Assembly: GCA_963576735.1 (NCBI GenBank)
Contig: OY755175.1
Span: 18,430,401 to 18,494,400 of the forward strand
Direction: 5' to 3'
Length of the DNA stretch: 64,000 nucleotides
DNA from: Bedellia somnulentella
Lineage: Eukaryota > Arthropoda > Insecta > Lepidoptera > Bedelliidae
The position numbers and the translations under genes are program-made. Below the pieces are notes generated by a model. That model was not told the DNA's origin. It ran no database searches and worked only from the letters and a program-made list of their open reading frames with translations. Shown here in pieces: positions 1 to 11,528 of this stretch. Within the stretch, counting starts at the first letter, position 1. Every line of letters starts with the position of its first letter.

Positions 1-183
1 GGGTTACAAAAGAGATTGAATTCTTTTATTTTATATCTAAATTTAGAAACAATAAACATTGCTTCAATGTAAAACATACAATTTTAATTATGAATTAGTA
101 GTTCCGTCCTCTAGCAGTATTAAATACGCCTCATTATCTTGGGGTCTTCGCTTTTATTGCTTGGGGGAAATCAACAAAAATAA

Positions 184-569
184 CATAACATAACATACAT
201 AAACGTTCACGCCGTTTATCCCCGAAGGGGTTGGCAGAGGTACCAATACTCCTGAACTCACATGGCAAGCGCCATCTAGTTTCTAGAGAAGGTACCCACG
301 TTTTGCTTAGACAGTGTACTCACGTGATAGGGGGCAGGCCTATCGCCGTTTTGTACGAGTACACTGTCACATGACTAAGTACAACTCAGCCATGTGGGTT
401 TCCTCACGATGTTTTCCCTCACCGTTAGCAACCATGATAAATTAACCACACATATGACTTTAGAAAAGACAAATTGGTGTAGTCCCGTCCCAGGATTGGA
501 ACTCACGCCCTTTGGTTTTTCGGGCGGGTGTTCTACCCACTGGACTATCATGTCGCTATAACAAACGCT
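184..569 (-). mobile_element. SINE B, type 2, full length
   Basis: This is a tRNA-derived SINE on the minus strand, flanked by the direct repeat AACAAAAATAA at 173-183 and 570-580. On the minus strand it starts with a tRNA-like head (A box around GATAGTCCAGTGGGTAG, B box around GAGTTCCAATCC), continues through a conserved core hairpin, and ends with the CCCCTTCGGGG hairpin, GGCGTGAACGTTTATG and a short TTATG tail. It carries the type-2 3' module (ACTAGATGGCGC). The perfect TSD makes the ends firm. Confidence 0.9.
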
Positions 570-747
570 AACAAAAATAATTGGAAGATTAATCACTATT
601 TGGCAGAAAATTGCAAGAGGCTTCAGAAGGCACGTTAAGTCGTCGGAGCCGGCTGCTATCATGTTAATGGTAGTTGACCACCTTGGTGGACTATGTCCTT
701 GATATCCTATCTAATCACGGTCTGAAATATGTATTCCATAACAAAAA

Positions 748-874
748 TCATCACCAGCGGTACTTTATATCTACCATTTTTACCCCTATCAACTTTCAAA
801 TATGGCTGCGGAGTTTCTAACTCTAAAGCTCTGGCTACCCCTTTTAGGGATTTATGGCCATGAGTGTATGTATG
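748..874 (+). mobile_element. SINE A 3' part, diverged
   Basis: The 3' half of SINE A can be followed from the 'catcaccagcggtacttta' region to the ending TATGGCCATGAGTGTATGTATG. It resembles the copy at 17806 and is visibly mutated. The 5' part is missing or too diverged to see. Confidence 0.65.
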
Positions 875-1272
875 TTTTTCAAAAAAAGTCAGTACATATA
901 AGATCACTTAAACAGCTTCACTAAATAAAATTTCATTTCCCAGATTGAACATTTTCATTCTCTAATGTTTGCGTTTTACGTCGCTTTGTAAATTGTAACT
1001 TAAATCTGTACATACAAGCATGCCTTGTATCATAAATGTTCCCCGTTTCACTGCAAGAGGTGGACTGTAATTGCCTCGTAACTCCAATAACTGTGGAACA
1101 GTTTCCTCCCATATTACTTTCTTTACATCTTCGTTCCGTACAATTTAACAAGCGCTCCTTTTTACGAATCAGACGTTCTCGATTTGATACGTTCAATTTG
1201 TAAATGGCTGCGATTTGCTTGCTCTGTTTGTTTGCATAAACATTGATGACTCAACTGACAATTAAGTTACGC
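875..1272. other. AT-rich stretch, nothing recognised
   Basis: I see no long reading frame, tRNA or repeat end here. An 87-residue frame on the minus strand has no recognisable domain. Confidence 0.5.
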
Positions 1273-1284
1273 ACTTGGATCTCA

Positions 1285-1385
1285 TACATACATACATATA
1301 CTCACGGCTATAAATCTCTAGAAGGGGTAGCCAGAGCTAAGGAATCCGAGATTCCTCAGCCACTTTTAGAAGTTGTGTGGGGAAA
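1285..1385 (-). mobile_element. SINE A, 5'-truncated, with TSD
   Basis: Only the last ~100 bp of SINE A are present, on the minus strand, starting with the CATACATACATAC tail. It is flanked by ACTTGGATCTCA at 1273-1284 and 1386-1397. 5' truncation plus a TSD is the signature of target-primed reverse transcription. Confidence 0.9.
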
Positions 1386-1437
1386 ACTTGGATCTCAATG
1401 TATTATATTTCAATAATGTTTTTTGTATTTAATTTAT

Positions 1438-1600
1438 GTGCCGTGTAGTCCTGGCTTAGAGTTCGGTGTAGTTACGGCTCAGAATGACACAACCCCTTCC
1501 TACCCGAGGGTGTCGTAGGAGGAGGCGACGAAGAGTATGGGGCCTTTTTTGTGGCTTTTGGGCGATGCGGTTGGAGACCCATCACCAATGATACATTAAA
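1438..1600 (+). mobile_element. SINE A gamma 5' part
   Basis: The 5' half of a gamma-type SINE A (diagnostic GGTGTCGTAGG) runs from GCCGTGTAGTCCTGGC to GGAGACCCATCACCAA, then loses similarity. The 3' half is gone. Confidence 0.75.
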
Positions 1601-1689
1601 ATATAGCAGCAATTAGCTAAATGTTTTACCATCTACAGAAATAAATTAAAAAAAGGGAATCTTTCGAAGTTGGTTTCCTGTTCTTCATA

Positions 1690-1835
1690 CATAATTACAT
1701 ACACACATACCAGCCATAGCCCGGGCTTCAGAACCAGAAAATTCTTTAGCCACTTTTGGAAGTTAAGTAAGGAAAAGATTTTAAAATAAATCACCCATAT
1801 GGTTAGAAATGGGGAAGTGCTATTCTAAAATATAT
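1690..1835 (-). mobile_element. SINE A, diverged
   Basis: A weathered minus-strand SINE A: the tail-side motif CATACACACATACCAGCC, then the CAGCCACTTTTGGAAGTT-like block (here TTAGCCACTTTTGGAAGTT), then GAAATGGGGAAGTGCTATTCTA at the 5' end. The middle is deleted. Confidence 0.6.
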
Positions 1836-2409
1836 GGTACTTCAGCTTAAAACACATCCAGCTCTTTGCAGACGTTGACTCCACTAGCACAAACAAAATG
1901 GCTTTTTGATTGTATTATGTCAGTCTTGCTATTTATAATGCAACAACAGCCTGCACAATTTATAATTTATATAATTATTATTTTTTTCGCACGGGATCTA
2001 AATTGAGAAAAACGTGCAGTCAACGGCTTTAAAATGAAATATAAACGATTGAGAAAGAGCCAAGAATATACTAGAATTGTTAGGTTCTATTTGCTTTTGA
2101 ATGTTCAACAGGAAATAGTTTTAGGCTTATATTTAACTATTATCCTATGTTGAAGGTTTCTAAATAATGTGAAACTGTCAGCACACTCTATGGACTGAGA
2201 CAAACTCACGATGTATGTGTAATTTCTATGATGAGCATCAGCCAAAAATATATAGTTAGTAAAAGTAATGATTAACTTAATGAACTACCCATGTTGATGC
2301 TACTGGGTCCAACAGATTCGACTTTGAATCCCTCTGAGAGCAATATTTATATGATAGTATGAGATATATCGTTAAGTTAGTATCGCATACCACAAGTCAC
2401 AAACTTGTA
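1836..2409. other. AT-rich stretch, nothing recognised
   Basis: No coding frame, RNA gene or repeat boundary could be supported on either strand. Confidence 0.5.
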
Positions 2410-2642
2410 CTTACTTTGGGGATAGCTTAGAATAACTTTACCCTATTTGTACCCTTGTTTGTTCGTGGTGAACAGGTGACTAAGGGTATTTGGGAGATGC
2501 CGTTGGAGACCCATCTCCAACAACCTTTATATCAAAATATTTTCCACACTCAACTTACAAATAGTGCCTGAATAATTACTTATTCCGATGCTCCGGCTCC
2601 CCCTTCTAGGGATTTATAGCCGTGAGCATATGAATGAATGGG
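2410..2642 (+). mobile_element. SINE A, diverged, near full length
   Basis: The SINE A order is preserved (GGCTTAGAAT-like start as TAGCTTAGAATAAC, GACTAAGGGTAT, GGTTGGAGACCCAT-like block, then CCCTTCTAGGGATTTATAGC and CGTGAGCATATG) but with many substitutions, so it is an old copy. Confidence 0.75.
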
Positions 2643-2934
2643 GAACTTCGTGAGAATTTCGTGCTATAAGTTCCTCATTCTCATTAATTACAAACCAACA
2701 TATCGAGTAGATCATCCAGAACCCAGCTACACCGGACAGTATAATCTCTGTCGCCTCGCCACTTCCCATCCAGATTTATGCACAAGTCATAAATATTGTT
2801 ATTATCTGCGCGCACATGTGAGGGACAACATAAAGCAACTTTGTCAGCAAACATGTTTATCCAAAAATATGAGCACGAATATTAACCCTTACACCTATAG
2901 ACATAAAGCTGATGTTATTGCTGTTACGAAATAA
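2638..2934 (+). CDS. 98-residue ORF with ShKT-like cysteine spacing, uncertain
   Basis: The frame encodes 98 residues beginning just at the tail of the SINE A copy, so the apparent start codon lies in repeat DNA and is unlikely to be real. Residues ~37-72 contain five cysteines spaced C-x9-C-x5-C-x14-C-x3-C. This resembles the spacing of ShKT domains (six cysteines, last two as CxxC), with a longer third gap and without the final cysteine. ShKT domains occur in many secreted insect proteins that are not toxins. It could be an exon of an unrecognised host gene, a decayed exon, or chance. I see no clear polypyrimidine tract, signal peptide or second exon. Function is not assigned. Confidence 0.2.
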   Translation: MGNFVRISCYKFLILINYKPTYRVDHPEPSYTGQYNLCRLATSHPDLCTSHKYCYYLRAHVRDNIKQLCQQTCLSKNMSTNINPYTYRHKADVIAVTK

Positions 2935-3155
2935 TGTATTACTCGGTGCTTGATAGAATGTTGGGCAGATTGACAGATGGCGACACTGTCAGTAATAAAA
3001 TGTTACATTTCGAACCACTCGTAATTCAGAATCCGCGGATTAATTCCGCTGGTTTATTATGTATGATGGTCGTTTGCAATTATGTTTCGAGTTACATTGT
3101 CTCTTGGGATTACTCTTTGCAGAGCTATTGTCTTTTTTTCAGTGTCTGTTATTGA

Positions 3156-3552
3156 AATCTGTGTTTCAATACAAAATAAAGAAATATTGATTTCAAATTG
3201 AAAACCATTCCAAAGAATCTGGATTCAGATTTTTAATCAAACGCTGAAATCTGATTCATGATATCAAAAAGAAAAAGCATTGTTCTTTTATCTATAGTCA
3301 TGATGATACTTATTTTCTATATAAAAACATCAGGGCTTATGACAAGCTTATAATAGCTTCACCTGTATGTGACTGACGCCTTTCAACTCAATTTTGACCC
3401 ACTTTAAACGGACCGATTTAATTCAAAATTTGAACACTTATCGAGAATCAGGGACAATATAATAATTTCAGAGGTTTATCGCTATCCTGATAAGGGTCGC
3501 CAGGCTTAAATAATTACAAAAAAGATTCAGTACTATAAAGAAGAAAATAAAC
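3156..3552. other. AT-rich stretch, nothing recognised
   Basis: No supported feature. A 73-residue frame just upstream (2934-3155) has no recognisable domain and probably arises by chance. Confidence 0.5.
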
Positions 3553-3564
3553 ATCTTTTAAAAA

Positions 3565-3759
3565 TAGTTTAAATCTTTTTGTTCATGAAAACCTCATGTG
3601 GGGATTATTACTAATAAATAAAAAGGATAGAAGAATTTCGCACTGGCAGCCAATTGACACGGTAGCTCAATTGGCAGAGCGTCGGGGCGTTTACCCGAGG
3701 TCGCGGGTTCGATCCCCGCCTGTGTCAAAATTTTTCTTTCCTTTATTTATTCTTTATTT
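3565..3759 (-). mobile_element. SINE C (tRNA-armed retroposon), 5'-truncated
   Basis: The element is bounded by ATCTTTTAAAAA at 3553-3564 and 3760-3771. Its defined 3' end is on the left (reverse complement CATGAACAAAAAGATTTAAA), so the insertion is on the minus strand and is 5'-truncated at the right. It carries one tRNA-like cloverleaf at 3655-3726 on the plus strand, antisense to the insertion. The centre and second arm of the full element are missing. Confidence 0.85.
3655..3726 (+). other. tRNA-like cloverleaf inside SINE C
   Basis: A 7-bp acceptor stem (GACACGG with CTGTGTC, one G-T pair), a GCTC/GAGC D stem, a TCGGG/CCCGA anticodon stem and a GCGGG/CCCGC T stem with a TTCGATC loop all fold. 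The anticodon loop is GCGTTTA, with C rather than T at position 33, so a working tRNA is unlikely. It supplies pol III A and B boxes. Confidence 0.8.
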
Positions 3760-3771
3760 ATCTTTTAAAAA

Positions 3772-4105
3772 ACTGAGAAACACGCTTTCAAACATATTTT
3801 TTAAACATAACAACTACAGCATTTATTATATTTTATTGTAATTAAATACTTTTCGTTAAAGTATCGGAGTGAGATGGATTATAAATGGCATATCAATAAA
3901 TTATTGCATTATGAGCCATTTTTGATTTAATACACAGTTTACTTTTAAAATTGACTGTACTGACTGTATTTATATAAATACATAAAGGTATTTCCATAAA
4001 AATATCCTTATATATTTTGATCGAACGTTTATATGTAGTATCAATCCATCACTTCTCAATAATTTACTGTGGATCAAATTTATTATAACGAATGAAGACA
4101 TAACG
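3772..4105. other. AT-rich stretch, nothing recognised
   Basis: Very AT-rich sequence with no supported gene or repeat. Confidence 0.5.
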
Positions 4106-4117
4106 AATTACTTTTTA

Positions 4118-4271
4118 AATACATAGATACATACATATACTCACGCCATTAATTCCCATTGGGGTAGGCAGAGACTATCGATTGCCACTTCATAGATCCT
4201 GACAAACCTCTCTAGCTTCGTTTACATCCATCAATCTTTTCATACATGCTCTTTTATTCTTCATACTTTAT
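4118..4271 (-). mobile_element. RTE LINE 3' end, 5'-truncated, with TSD
   Basis: The last ~150 bp of the RTE LINE lie on the minus strand: CATACATATACTCACGCC tail, the hairpin region CCCATTGGGG, and antisense codons of the C-terminal reading frame. It is flanked by AATTACTTTTTA at 4106-4117 and 4272-4283. Confidence 0.9.
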
Positions 4272-4283
4272 AATTACTTTTTA

Positions 4284-5379
4284 TTGATTGATATTAATTT
4301 TATTCTAAAAACATCCTAACTGAAACTGAAAGAATATGCACGAACTGTTGGAAAAGAAAATTCAATTGTTTAACCTGTATTTTTTCAATCCTATTATACA
4401 ATTAACACTGAGACTGGGAATGCATTGAATGCAATAGCAGACTTGTTATCATAGCGGCCATAGTTTACTATTTGGTTTAACATTAGCAAGATAAATACTA
4501 GTTCCAATATGTATATACAATAAAGCCGAGTTTAGCAAACTCTTCAGACAAAGTTTCTCAAAAAAACCCGATAAATAACAAGGTCGTTTGCAAGTCCCGA
4601 TATCGGAGTGAAATTGTAAAAGTTTCCGGCAGCCATTGAAAATTCGAGCGGCGATACATCTTCGGTTATTGTTTTCAAAACTCGATGTATCTTGAACCTC
4701 TACGGAGTATTGTGTTATGTGAAATATTTTACAATTTTCAAAGTATTTCCATTGTTGGTAGATATTGAAATAAGACTAAGTGTTCAGAACTTTTGTTTTG
4801 TATACAATTGATATAAATGATGTACTTAGGACATATAATAGGACTTCAAAGAAACGAAATAAAATTAAATTTCCGATCAAACCTTTTTAAAACACGCTGG
4901 ACGCCAACAACACTTTCAACTTTACAACGTTGCAGAGCTACAATACATAAATCGTTATTTTTACCACTATTTTATGAAAGCAAAAAGGTCAACATTATGG
5001 TGTATATGGTAGGGACTATTTTTAAATAGTTTATAAAGGGTTCAAGAAGGTAGCATGCTGGCGTCAAAGAGACGTACCTAATAGAGGTAACATTTCTTTA
5101 TACGCAAGTATCCTTATAACAACACCTCCTAAAAATACATTTGCCATTACAATATCAAAAACGACAAAGCAAAAAAGAATAGATCCATTAATCACAAGTC
5201 CAGAATACTCAAGAGTCGTTAGTTTCTTTTCCTGAAATCATTAGTCACAATAAATCCAGGCTGCTGGGTAGGCATAGATTTTTTCAAGCGGATATCAAAT
5301 CATTAATAAATGAAACCTAGATTTACGCTCAATGATTTCATTGGAGTATTAATGAGAACTGGTTCGAACAATTACCTTA
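4284..5379. other. Unannotated sequence
   Basis: No transposon end or long frame was found. The part near 4557-4690 is less AT-rich and not repetitive within the window, so it may be host single-copy DNA, but nothing coding can be supported. Confidence 0.45.
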
Positions 5380-5470
5380 ATTCGTTAAGGGGTAGGCAAC
5401 GAGCTTCGATCAGCAATTTAGACGATCCTGGCAAACTTCTCAAGCTTTAATTCTTTACACTTTGTAGAGC
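5380..5470 (-). mobile_element. RTE LINE fragment, highly diverged
   Basis: GGGGTAGGCAACGAG, GATCAGCAATTTAGACGATC and CTGGCAAACTTCTCAAGCTT follow the order of the RTE 3' end on the minus strand with many changes. Confidence 0.45.
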
Positions 5471-7851
5471 TTCCTCATTCAGAATATTCTCTATTGATCC
5501 TTCTTGGATACTGTGTATAGATGATAATGCTCATTAATTCAATATACACATTTCAATTTAATATGACAAAAATAAAAATTTGGTCTTTTTTTATTAGAAG
5601 AAACTTGTAGTTTCTTGCATCTTTATCATCGTCTTGCAAATAGACTAGTTGCAAATTAACTTCACCATTGAACATTAACTTTATACTGTTTTGTCCAAAA
5701 TAATTGGAACATAATTATTTTGGTCCGACATTCAAACTAGACGTTGACAAATAACTAGCATCATTAACCAAACATATCACAATTTATTATGAAAATAAAA
5801 GTAAAAAGTTTGCGTACCGGTGAATTTGTTCCGTGACCTGCCAACAGCCATTACTCCAACCGAGATCTTCGTAGATAGCGCCATTATGCACAACATAATC
5901 CCCTCATTACATAAATTTGTTTGCCAACCAGATTCACTCCGGAATAACAGCTAACAAATTACAACATCAGCGTTATGTACCTTTACCTTTGATATAATGA
6001 ATATTTATTACTTTACATCAAGTGTGTAACGAAACGCCGATCCTACCGTCTCGTACCCACACCGATGCGATGAGATAGATACGCTCATATTATGATGGAA
6101 AAGGCTTATAACGGTCATATAAAACCGAATAGGAAAATTTCAAATTGTAGTGGCTAAAATATGAATGCTTTATACAACTACCAAATTATGATCTATCCAA
6201 AAATAGAGAGGATATTATAATCCAAACCTTTTTTTTCCCGTATATTCTATAGGTACAATGCAGTCACTTTGACTAGGTTAATTTGGCGAGTGGTTTGTAC
6301 AATTGACTTCCGATATATTTTTTCATGAACCAAGACCAGCTAATAAAACAAAAATAAACCTAAGACACACATTTCCTAATAGCAAAACGCAACGACAAAG
6401 ACCGTGGTTTTCACTTAAGGTTAAAAAGAGGGTAGAATTAAAAAAGTTATAGCGCGCAGTAAGCGCTGCCCTCATTAACCTCTCGTACGTGGTGTGAAGC
6501 ACACTCAAATAGCGCACGTTGAAAAAGCACAAATATTTCAACGAACTTCAGAACAAACTTTTACTTGTCTGTTTGTCGTAGTACCTTTTGTAGATTCAGT
6601 GCAAAACATATTTTCCTTTACATCTCGAGCGTTTCGCTTTTTTGTAATCAACGCTTCCCACTTCATTAATAATTCAAACGCGAGAGTATTCTTTGAAAGG
6701 TTTTATTTATTTACGTTGAGGTTTAAGCATTCCGGTATTACATAAAACGCCATCTTTTTCTTTTTAAACAAATTTAACTTTAAAAGCAGATACTACAAAT
6801 ACTACAATTTCATTCAAATACGTAAATGGTTTTTGTACATTTAATGTCGTACTTATGTAATTATCACGTGAAATGTTTTTTTATTGGGGTTAGTAAGGAA
6901 TCGTTTCTATAGACGGGGTGCTTTTCTTTCTCGTTTCCCTTACAGTCATACATAACCAATATCATATATACTCATACTTCTATGTTTGTATGGACTTTCA
7001 GTAAAAATAACAATTTAGAAATTTCAGAAAAAAAAAAATTGTTTAATTTTGGAAAAGAAAGTAAATTAAAGCAAATGAATTGGTTTTATTTTCGTTATTT
7101 TATAAAACTTGATAAATTCAAAGAGAAAATAGCTACGATTACTATGTTAAATTGCTTTCTAAAGTGCAGTTAGAAAAATACGCAGAATCCGAGTAGAGTG
7201 TCATCATAACAGAAAAACTCTTACCATAAACACCAAGTTGGAAGAGCAACTAAAACAGTTAAAAACCGAGCACGAATTCCACATCAAAAACATCAACTTC
7301 GAAGTTCAAAATTTAACATATCAATTTCCGAGTCGACGCTTCAAAGCCGTTTAGAAATGCGCTGGAGGATTCAAGAGTAAAATTTGAAAAATTCTCACAT
7401 ACTTTGCCGACGGTGCTTGGAAACCTAGCGCGACTCTGGTATTTTGCAAAGCGTTCCCGTTCACCTTATTACATGCAATATATAACATTCAGAGCGTGTA
7501 CTATGACCCTTGCCGCTTTAACCAGTTGTCGTTCAGCGAGTAAATAATGTAAAAATCAGAGAAAGGAATAACAACCTCGTTAACTTTAAGCGCCAGTGCG
7601 TGCCTACAGGTTTTACTGTAAAGCTTTGAAAGAAATTAAACGTGAAAGCGAGGCGTGAGTGAAATGATTTACTTTTATTTATATAGGTCGTGCGAGTGAG
7701 TAGGAAGGAACGAATTATTAGAGTGAATTTAAAATAACGTTTGAATTTCTGGGTGTTATTTTTAAAATATTTTAACATGAAACACTGTCAAGATAATATT
7801 TTGATAAAATTGACTAATGAAAATAACTAAACTAAAACTCTGAAACTCAAA
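5471..7851. other. 2.4 kb without a supported feature
   Basis: The stretch is AT-rich and not repeated elsewhere in the window. Frames of 60-83 residues occur, but none shows a domain, and several overlap on opposite strands. I see nothing that can be annotated. Confidence 0.45.
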
Positions 7852-8405
7852 ATTAATGCCGTATAACCCCAAAGGAGTAGTAGAAGTATGAATACTTCTG
7901 AACATCACATGACATTTTCTGTGAAGAGTAACAATGTTTTGCTTGGACACTGCATTCAGATGATACAGAGCGAGCATTAAAATAGTCATGTGTTATGTAC
8001 TCGTACAAAGTACATTAGTAAATAAAGCTGTGAAGTGTCGGCTTAGAATAACACTATCCCATTTCTTCCGGTGGGTGTACGTAAGAGGCGACTAACGGTA
8101 TTGGGGCTTTTAACGGATTTTTGGGCGATGCGGTTGGAGACCCATCACCAACAACCTTTATTCCACCATCTTTTCCCCACGCAACTTCCAAAAGTGGCTG
8201 AGGAATTTCTGATTCCCTAGCTTTGGCTACCCCTTCAAGGGATTCATAGCCGTGAGTATATGTATATGTAAATAAAGTTGTAACAACTCAGCCATGAGTT
8301 TCCTCATGATGTTTTGCCTTACCGTTAACAACCTTGTTAAATGAACCTCACATATGACGACAAAAAGACACATTGGTGTAAGCCCGACTCAGTATTTGAA
8401 CTCAC
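7852..8405 (-). mobile_element. SINE B, old, interrupted by SINE A
   Basis: A diverged minus-strand SINE B occupies 7852-8017 (3' half) and 8278-8405 (core and head, up to the SINE B inserted at 8414). The gap is a younger SINE A with its own TSD. Recognisable blocks are CTTCTGAACATCACATGAC, TTAACAACC and CACATATGACG. Confidence 0.8.
8028..8267 (+). mobile_element. SINE A alpha, full length, nested in SINE B
   Basis: A 240-bp SINE A from CTGTGAAGTGTCGGCTTAG to the TATATGTATATG tail is flanked by GTAAATAAAG at 8018-8027 and 8268-8277. It has the alpha diagnostic CCGGTGGGTGTACGTAAG. Confidence 0.92.
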
Positions 8406-8413
8406 ATCTCGGA

Positions 8414-8788
8414 ACCGTGATAGCCCAGTGGGTAGAACTCTCGGTTATCGTATCGTGCAAACGACTAGTGTTCAAATCCTGGGTCGGGCCTACACCAATT
8501 TGTCTTTTCTAAAGACATATGTGTGGTTAATTTATCATGGTTGTTAACGGAGAGGGAAAACATTGTGAGGAAACCCACATGGCTGAGTTGTACTTAGTCA
8601 TGTAACAGTGTATTCGTACAAAACGGCGATAGGCCTGCCCCCTATCACGTGAGTACACTGTCCATGCAAAACGTGGGTACTCTGAACACCAGGTGACAAA
8701 GTCACGTGATGTTCAGAAGTATTAGTACCTCTGCCAACCCCTTCGGGGATATTCGGCGTGAACGTTTATGTTTATGTTATGTTATGTT
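8414..8788 (+). mobile_element. SINE B, type 1, full length
   Basis: The head GTGATAGCCCAGTGGGTAG and B box GTTCAAATCCTGGG are followed by the core hairpin, the type-1 hairpin (TCTGAACA paired with TGTTCAGA) and the 3' CCCCTTCGGGG hairpin with a (TTATG)n tail. The TSD is ATCTCGGA at 8406-8413 and 8789-8796. It landed in the head of the older SINE B at 7852. Confidence 0.9.
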
Positions 8789-9124
8789 ATCTCGGATATA
8801 AGAGCTTTGGCTTTCCTTCGAGCTATCAAGCTAAGCAAGAATTTTAATTACTCGAGAGCAACGAGTAACTTAAATTTGGAGTCATATCCAGCATGCTAAC
8901 AAGTAGTTGAATGTTTCAAACATAAGTTAGGGATCTCTTGTAAGTCAAGTTGGCAAGTAACATCCCAATCTAACTTGGCTACGGAACATCCCGTTGAAAC
9001 TTGCTAAATCAGATATTACGATGTCATACTCTAGTATCCGGGACGCTAATTGTCTGTTAAATCTATGAGATATTTTGTATTAATACCACAGTTTATGAAC
9101 ATTTCCCTGTCAATTTAAGTAAGG

Positions 9125-9205
9125 ACTTTTGTGAAATTCAGAAATATTAGTGCCTCTGCCAACCTCTTCGGTAATATACTGCGTGAACGTTTGAGTATGA
9201 GACTG
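9125..9205 (+). mobile_element. SINE B 3' fragment
   Basis: TTCAGAAATATTAGTGCC, then CTCTGCCAACCTCTTCGG and GCGTGAACGTTTGAG identify the last ~80 bp of SINE B, mutated in the hairpin. Confidence 0.7.
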
Positions 9206-9449
9206 TAGAGTATCTAACGATGATAAATAAATAATGTCATGAGTATACATAAGTTACATTAACATTAATTAATTCCCTGGCAACTATTGTAAATTGATTG
9301 GGGTTAAGTTGGTCTCCAGCCACGTCATCCAACAAGTTTAAAATACACTATACCATTATTCGCCATGTACGAGAACAACGAAAAGAAATGGGTTAGTGCT
9401 ATTATATACCGACACTACGCAGCTTATATTAAGCAAGCCAGTAATAAGT

Positions 9450-9550
9450 GACCTCACTTTCCAAGCAAAACGTGGGTGCTCTGAATACCAGGTGACAATC
9501 TGCCAAACCCTGGGGATACACGGCATGAACGTTTGAGTTGACTTGAGTTG
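9450..9550 (+). mobile_element. SINE B 3' fragment with internal deletion
   Basis: TCCAAGCAAAACGTGGGTGC and CTGAATACCAGGTGACAA join directly to CTGCCAAACCCTGGGGATAC and GGCATGAACGTTTGAG; the second half of the type-1 hairpin is deleted. Confidence 0.7.
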
Positions 9551-9756
9551 AAATTCAAAAGTGTATTCATCTTTTAGGAATCTTATCAGAACATCATCTT
9601 CCACCAAAAGCGTCTTTAGTATTTACTAACAAACTTATGCTCACAACATTATTTACCATCGAGGAAGACAATAACAATCGCCTGCCAATCACGACACGAT
9701 CACGACAAATTGAAAGAAGTTGACATTTGGAAACCAGATTGAAAACCGTGCAACTG

Positions 9757-9945
9757 TGATAGCTCAGTGGGTAGATCACCGATTATTATGCCGACAAAGA
9801 GGGTTCAAATCCTGGGTGGGGCCTACACCAATTAATCTTTTCTAAAGACATATGTCAGGTTAATTTAACATGGTTATTAGTGGTGAGGGAAAACATGCCT
9901 CTGCCATCCCCTTCGGGGATATTCGGTGTGAACGTTTTAGTCTTT
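9757..9945 (+). mobile_element. SINE B with large internal deletion
   Basis: The tRNA-like head (GATAGCTCAGTGGGTAG, GGTTCAAATCCTGGG) and the CATATGTCAGGTTAATT block are present; then GGGAAAACATG jumps directly to CCTCTGCCATCCCCTTCGGG. The core and the module hairpin are lost. Confidence 0.8.
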
Positions 9946-11528
9946 GATTCTTTCGATTGATAACTTTCTAACAAAGGCAGGGGCCCGATGTGAGAGTAAA
10001 GGCCAAAAGGAATATGAGGGACACAAAGGCCGTACTTTCGAACTTCTGTAAAACTGATTCTATCTGTACGAAGTGTTCATTACGCATAGAATATTAAATC
10101 ACAGTTAATAGTGTCAAAATTCATAATGCAGCCTGATAATTCTATTCGGTAATATTTTAATGGTTCTCGTAATTTTGCTCTATTTAGCTGGCGCAGCGGC
10201 CAGTCCTCATAATTTTATGGGCACTGTCGTCAATTTAACGTGCAGAAAATATAGCACTTTCATGAATATGCATTCAGCTGTGTTTTATTGCATCTGTTAC
10301 CAACATGTTGATGAGCATTGCATCATGGAATATGCTTCTTTTAACCTGCATGTAGCAAAATCGTATCATTTTATATTGTAACATTATGTTTCTGTTTCAA
10401 AATGTGCTTTTTATTTTTGTATCTTTTCGGATTGATTTATGGGACCGGGTTTATTTTACATATTTGCTTTATACGGACTTCAACTAGATATTAATGGGAC
10501 TATAACGGCAACCCTTTGCATGTACAGTTATAACTGAAACATGGAAGTATTATGATAGTCTAGAATCGCGCTTTACCATCTCTTATTATGTTTATCATAT
10601 GCAACAACTAATTCAATGCTGATTCCTAAGTGCTTGATGGTCGATGAGGTTAAATCATTGTAACCGCAACTTCTAAAACGCTTAAAAAATGTGATCTCGA
10701 TCAGTGGATCAAAATATTTTAGATTAAAATATTTCAAATTTTTTTAGCCAGAGGGGCTACCTTTATTTTTGATTACAAACGTGAGTATAACAAGGTAACG
10801 TTTTTAAATCGTCTCTTCTTAAACAGAGCTACAGAAATACCGGTAGCTGAATCAGATTAAAACATCGTCACCGTAATAGTACGTAATTGCGAAGCTGGCA
10901 CGACACTCCAGAGTATTCCTCCGGCGCTGTGAAGCAACCTCTCAATTTAACTTGGCTGTATAATGCTCGTTCCAGAGTCGAGACTGGACGGAGTTCTGAA
11001 AAAGATAATTCAGCGAGCATTTTCTGTCTGTTACTGCACTTCGCGATTAGTTAACACATATTTAAGTGTGTGTAATGTTGTTTAGTGTTCAGCTGTGAGT
11101 AGCTGCGAGTTGAATATTAAAAGGTTTACTCGTTTTGTGCAGGAATATAACAGTGCCATTCGGCCATTCGGGTTACTTATTAAAATGGTAGGCGGGGTAG
11201 GTTAAATACACAAGTGACTGACTATATTCATATATTCTATATAATCCAATTATCGCAAAATATGTTCACACAAAACCGGAGTTTCCACCTAAAAATCACT
11301 GTTAAAATAAAGGTATTAAATCTGCAAACAACTTGAAAGTAAGCATTAAATATTCAGTACGAAAACGCTCCCGAGTGGAATCGGTACAAACTAAAATCAA
11401 GCTGTACCAAAGACAGTTGAGACTTTCATAATCTTATCAGCGAAGTACTTTGTAAGCATCAAAATGAATGCGATCAGAAAATGGCGATCGCTACTGCAGT
11501 AAGTTATTATTAGTCACGGAATAGAATT
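9946..11528. other. Unannotated sequence with one small signal-peptide-like ORF
   Basis: A 73-residue frame at 10160-10381 starts with a hydrophobic stretch ending in AxA (MVLVILLYLAGAAAS), as a signal peptide might. It has four cysteines but no homology I recognise, and no other support. The remainder holds nothing I can name. Confidence 0.3.

Noticed and set aside
3655..3726. A functional tRNA gene
   Set aside because: The stems pair, but the anticodon loop is GCGTTTA (no T33), and in other copies the loop has eight bases; copies come in inverted pairs inside a repeat.
10160..10381. Small secreted peptide gene
   Set aside because: The first 15 residues look like a signal peptide, but there is no family resemblance, splice context or promoter evidence.
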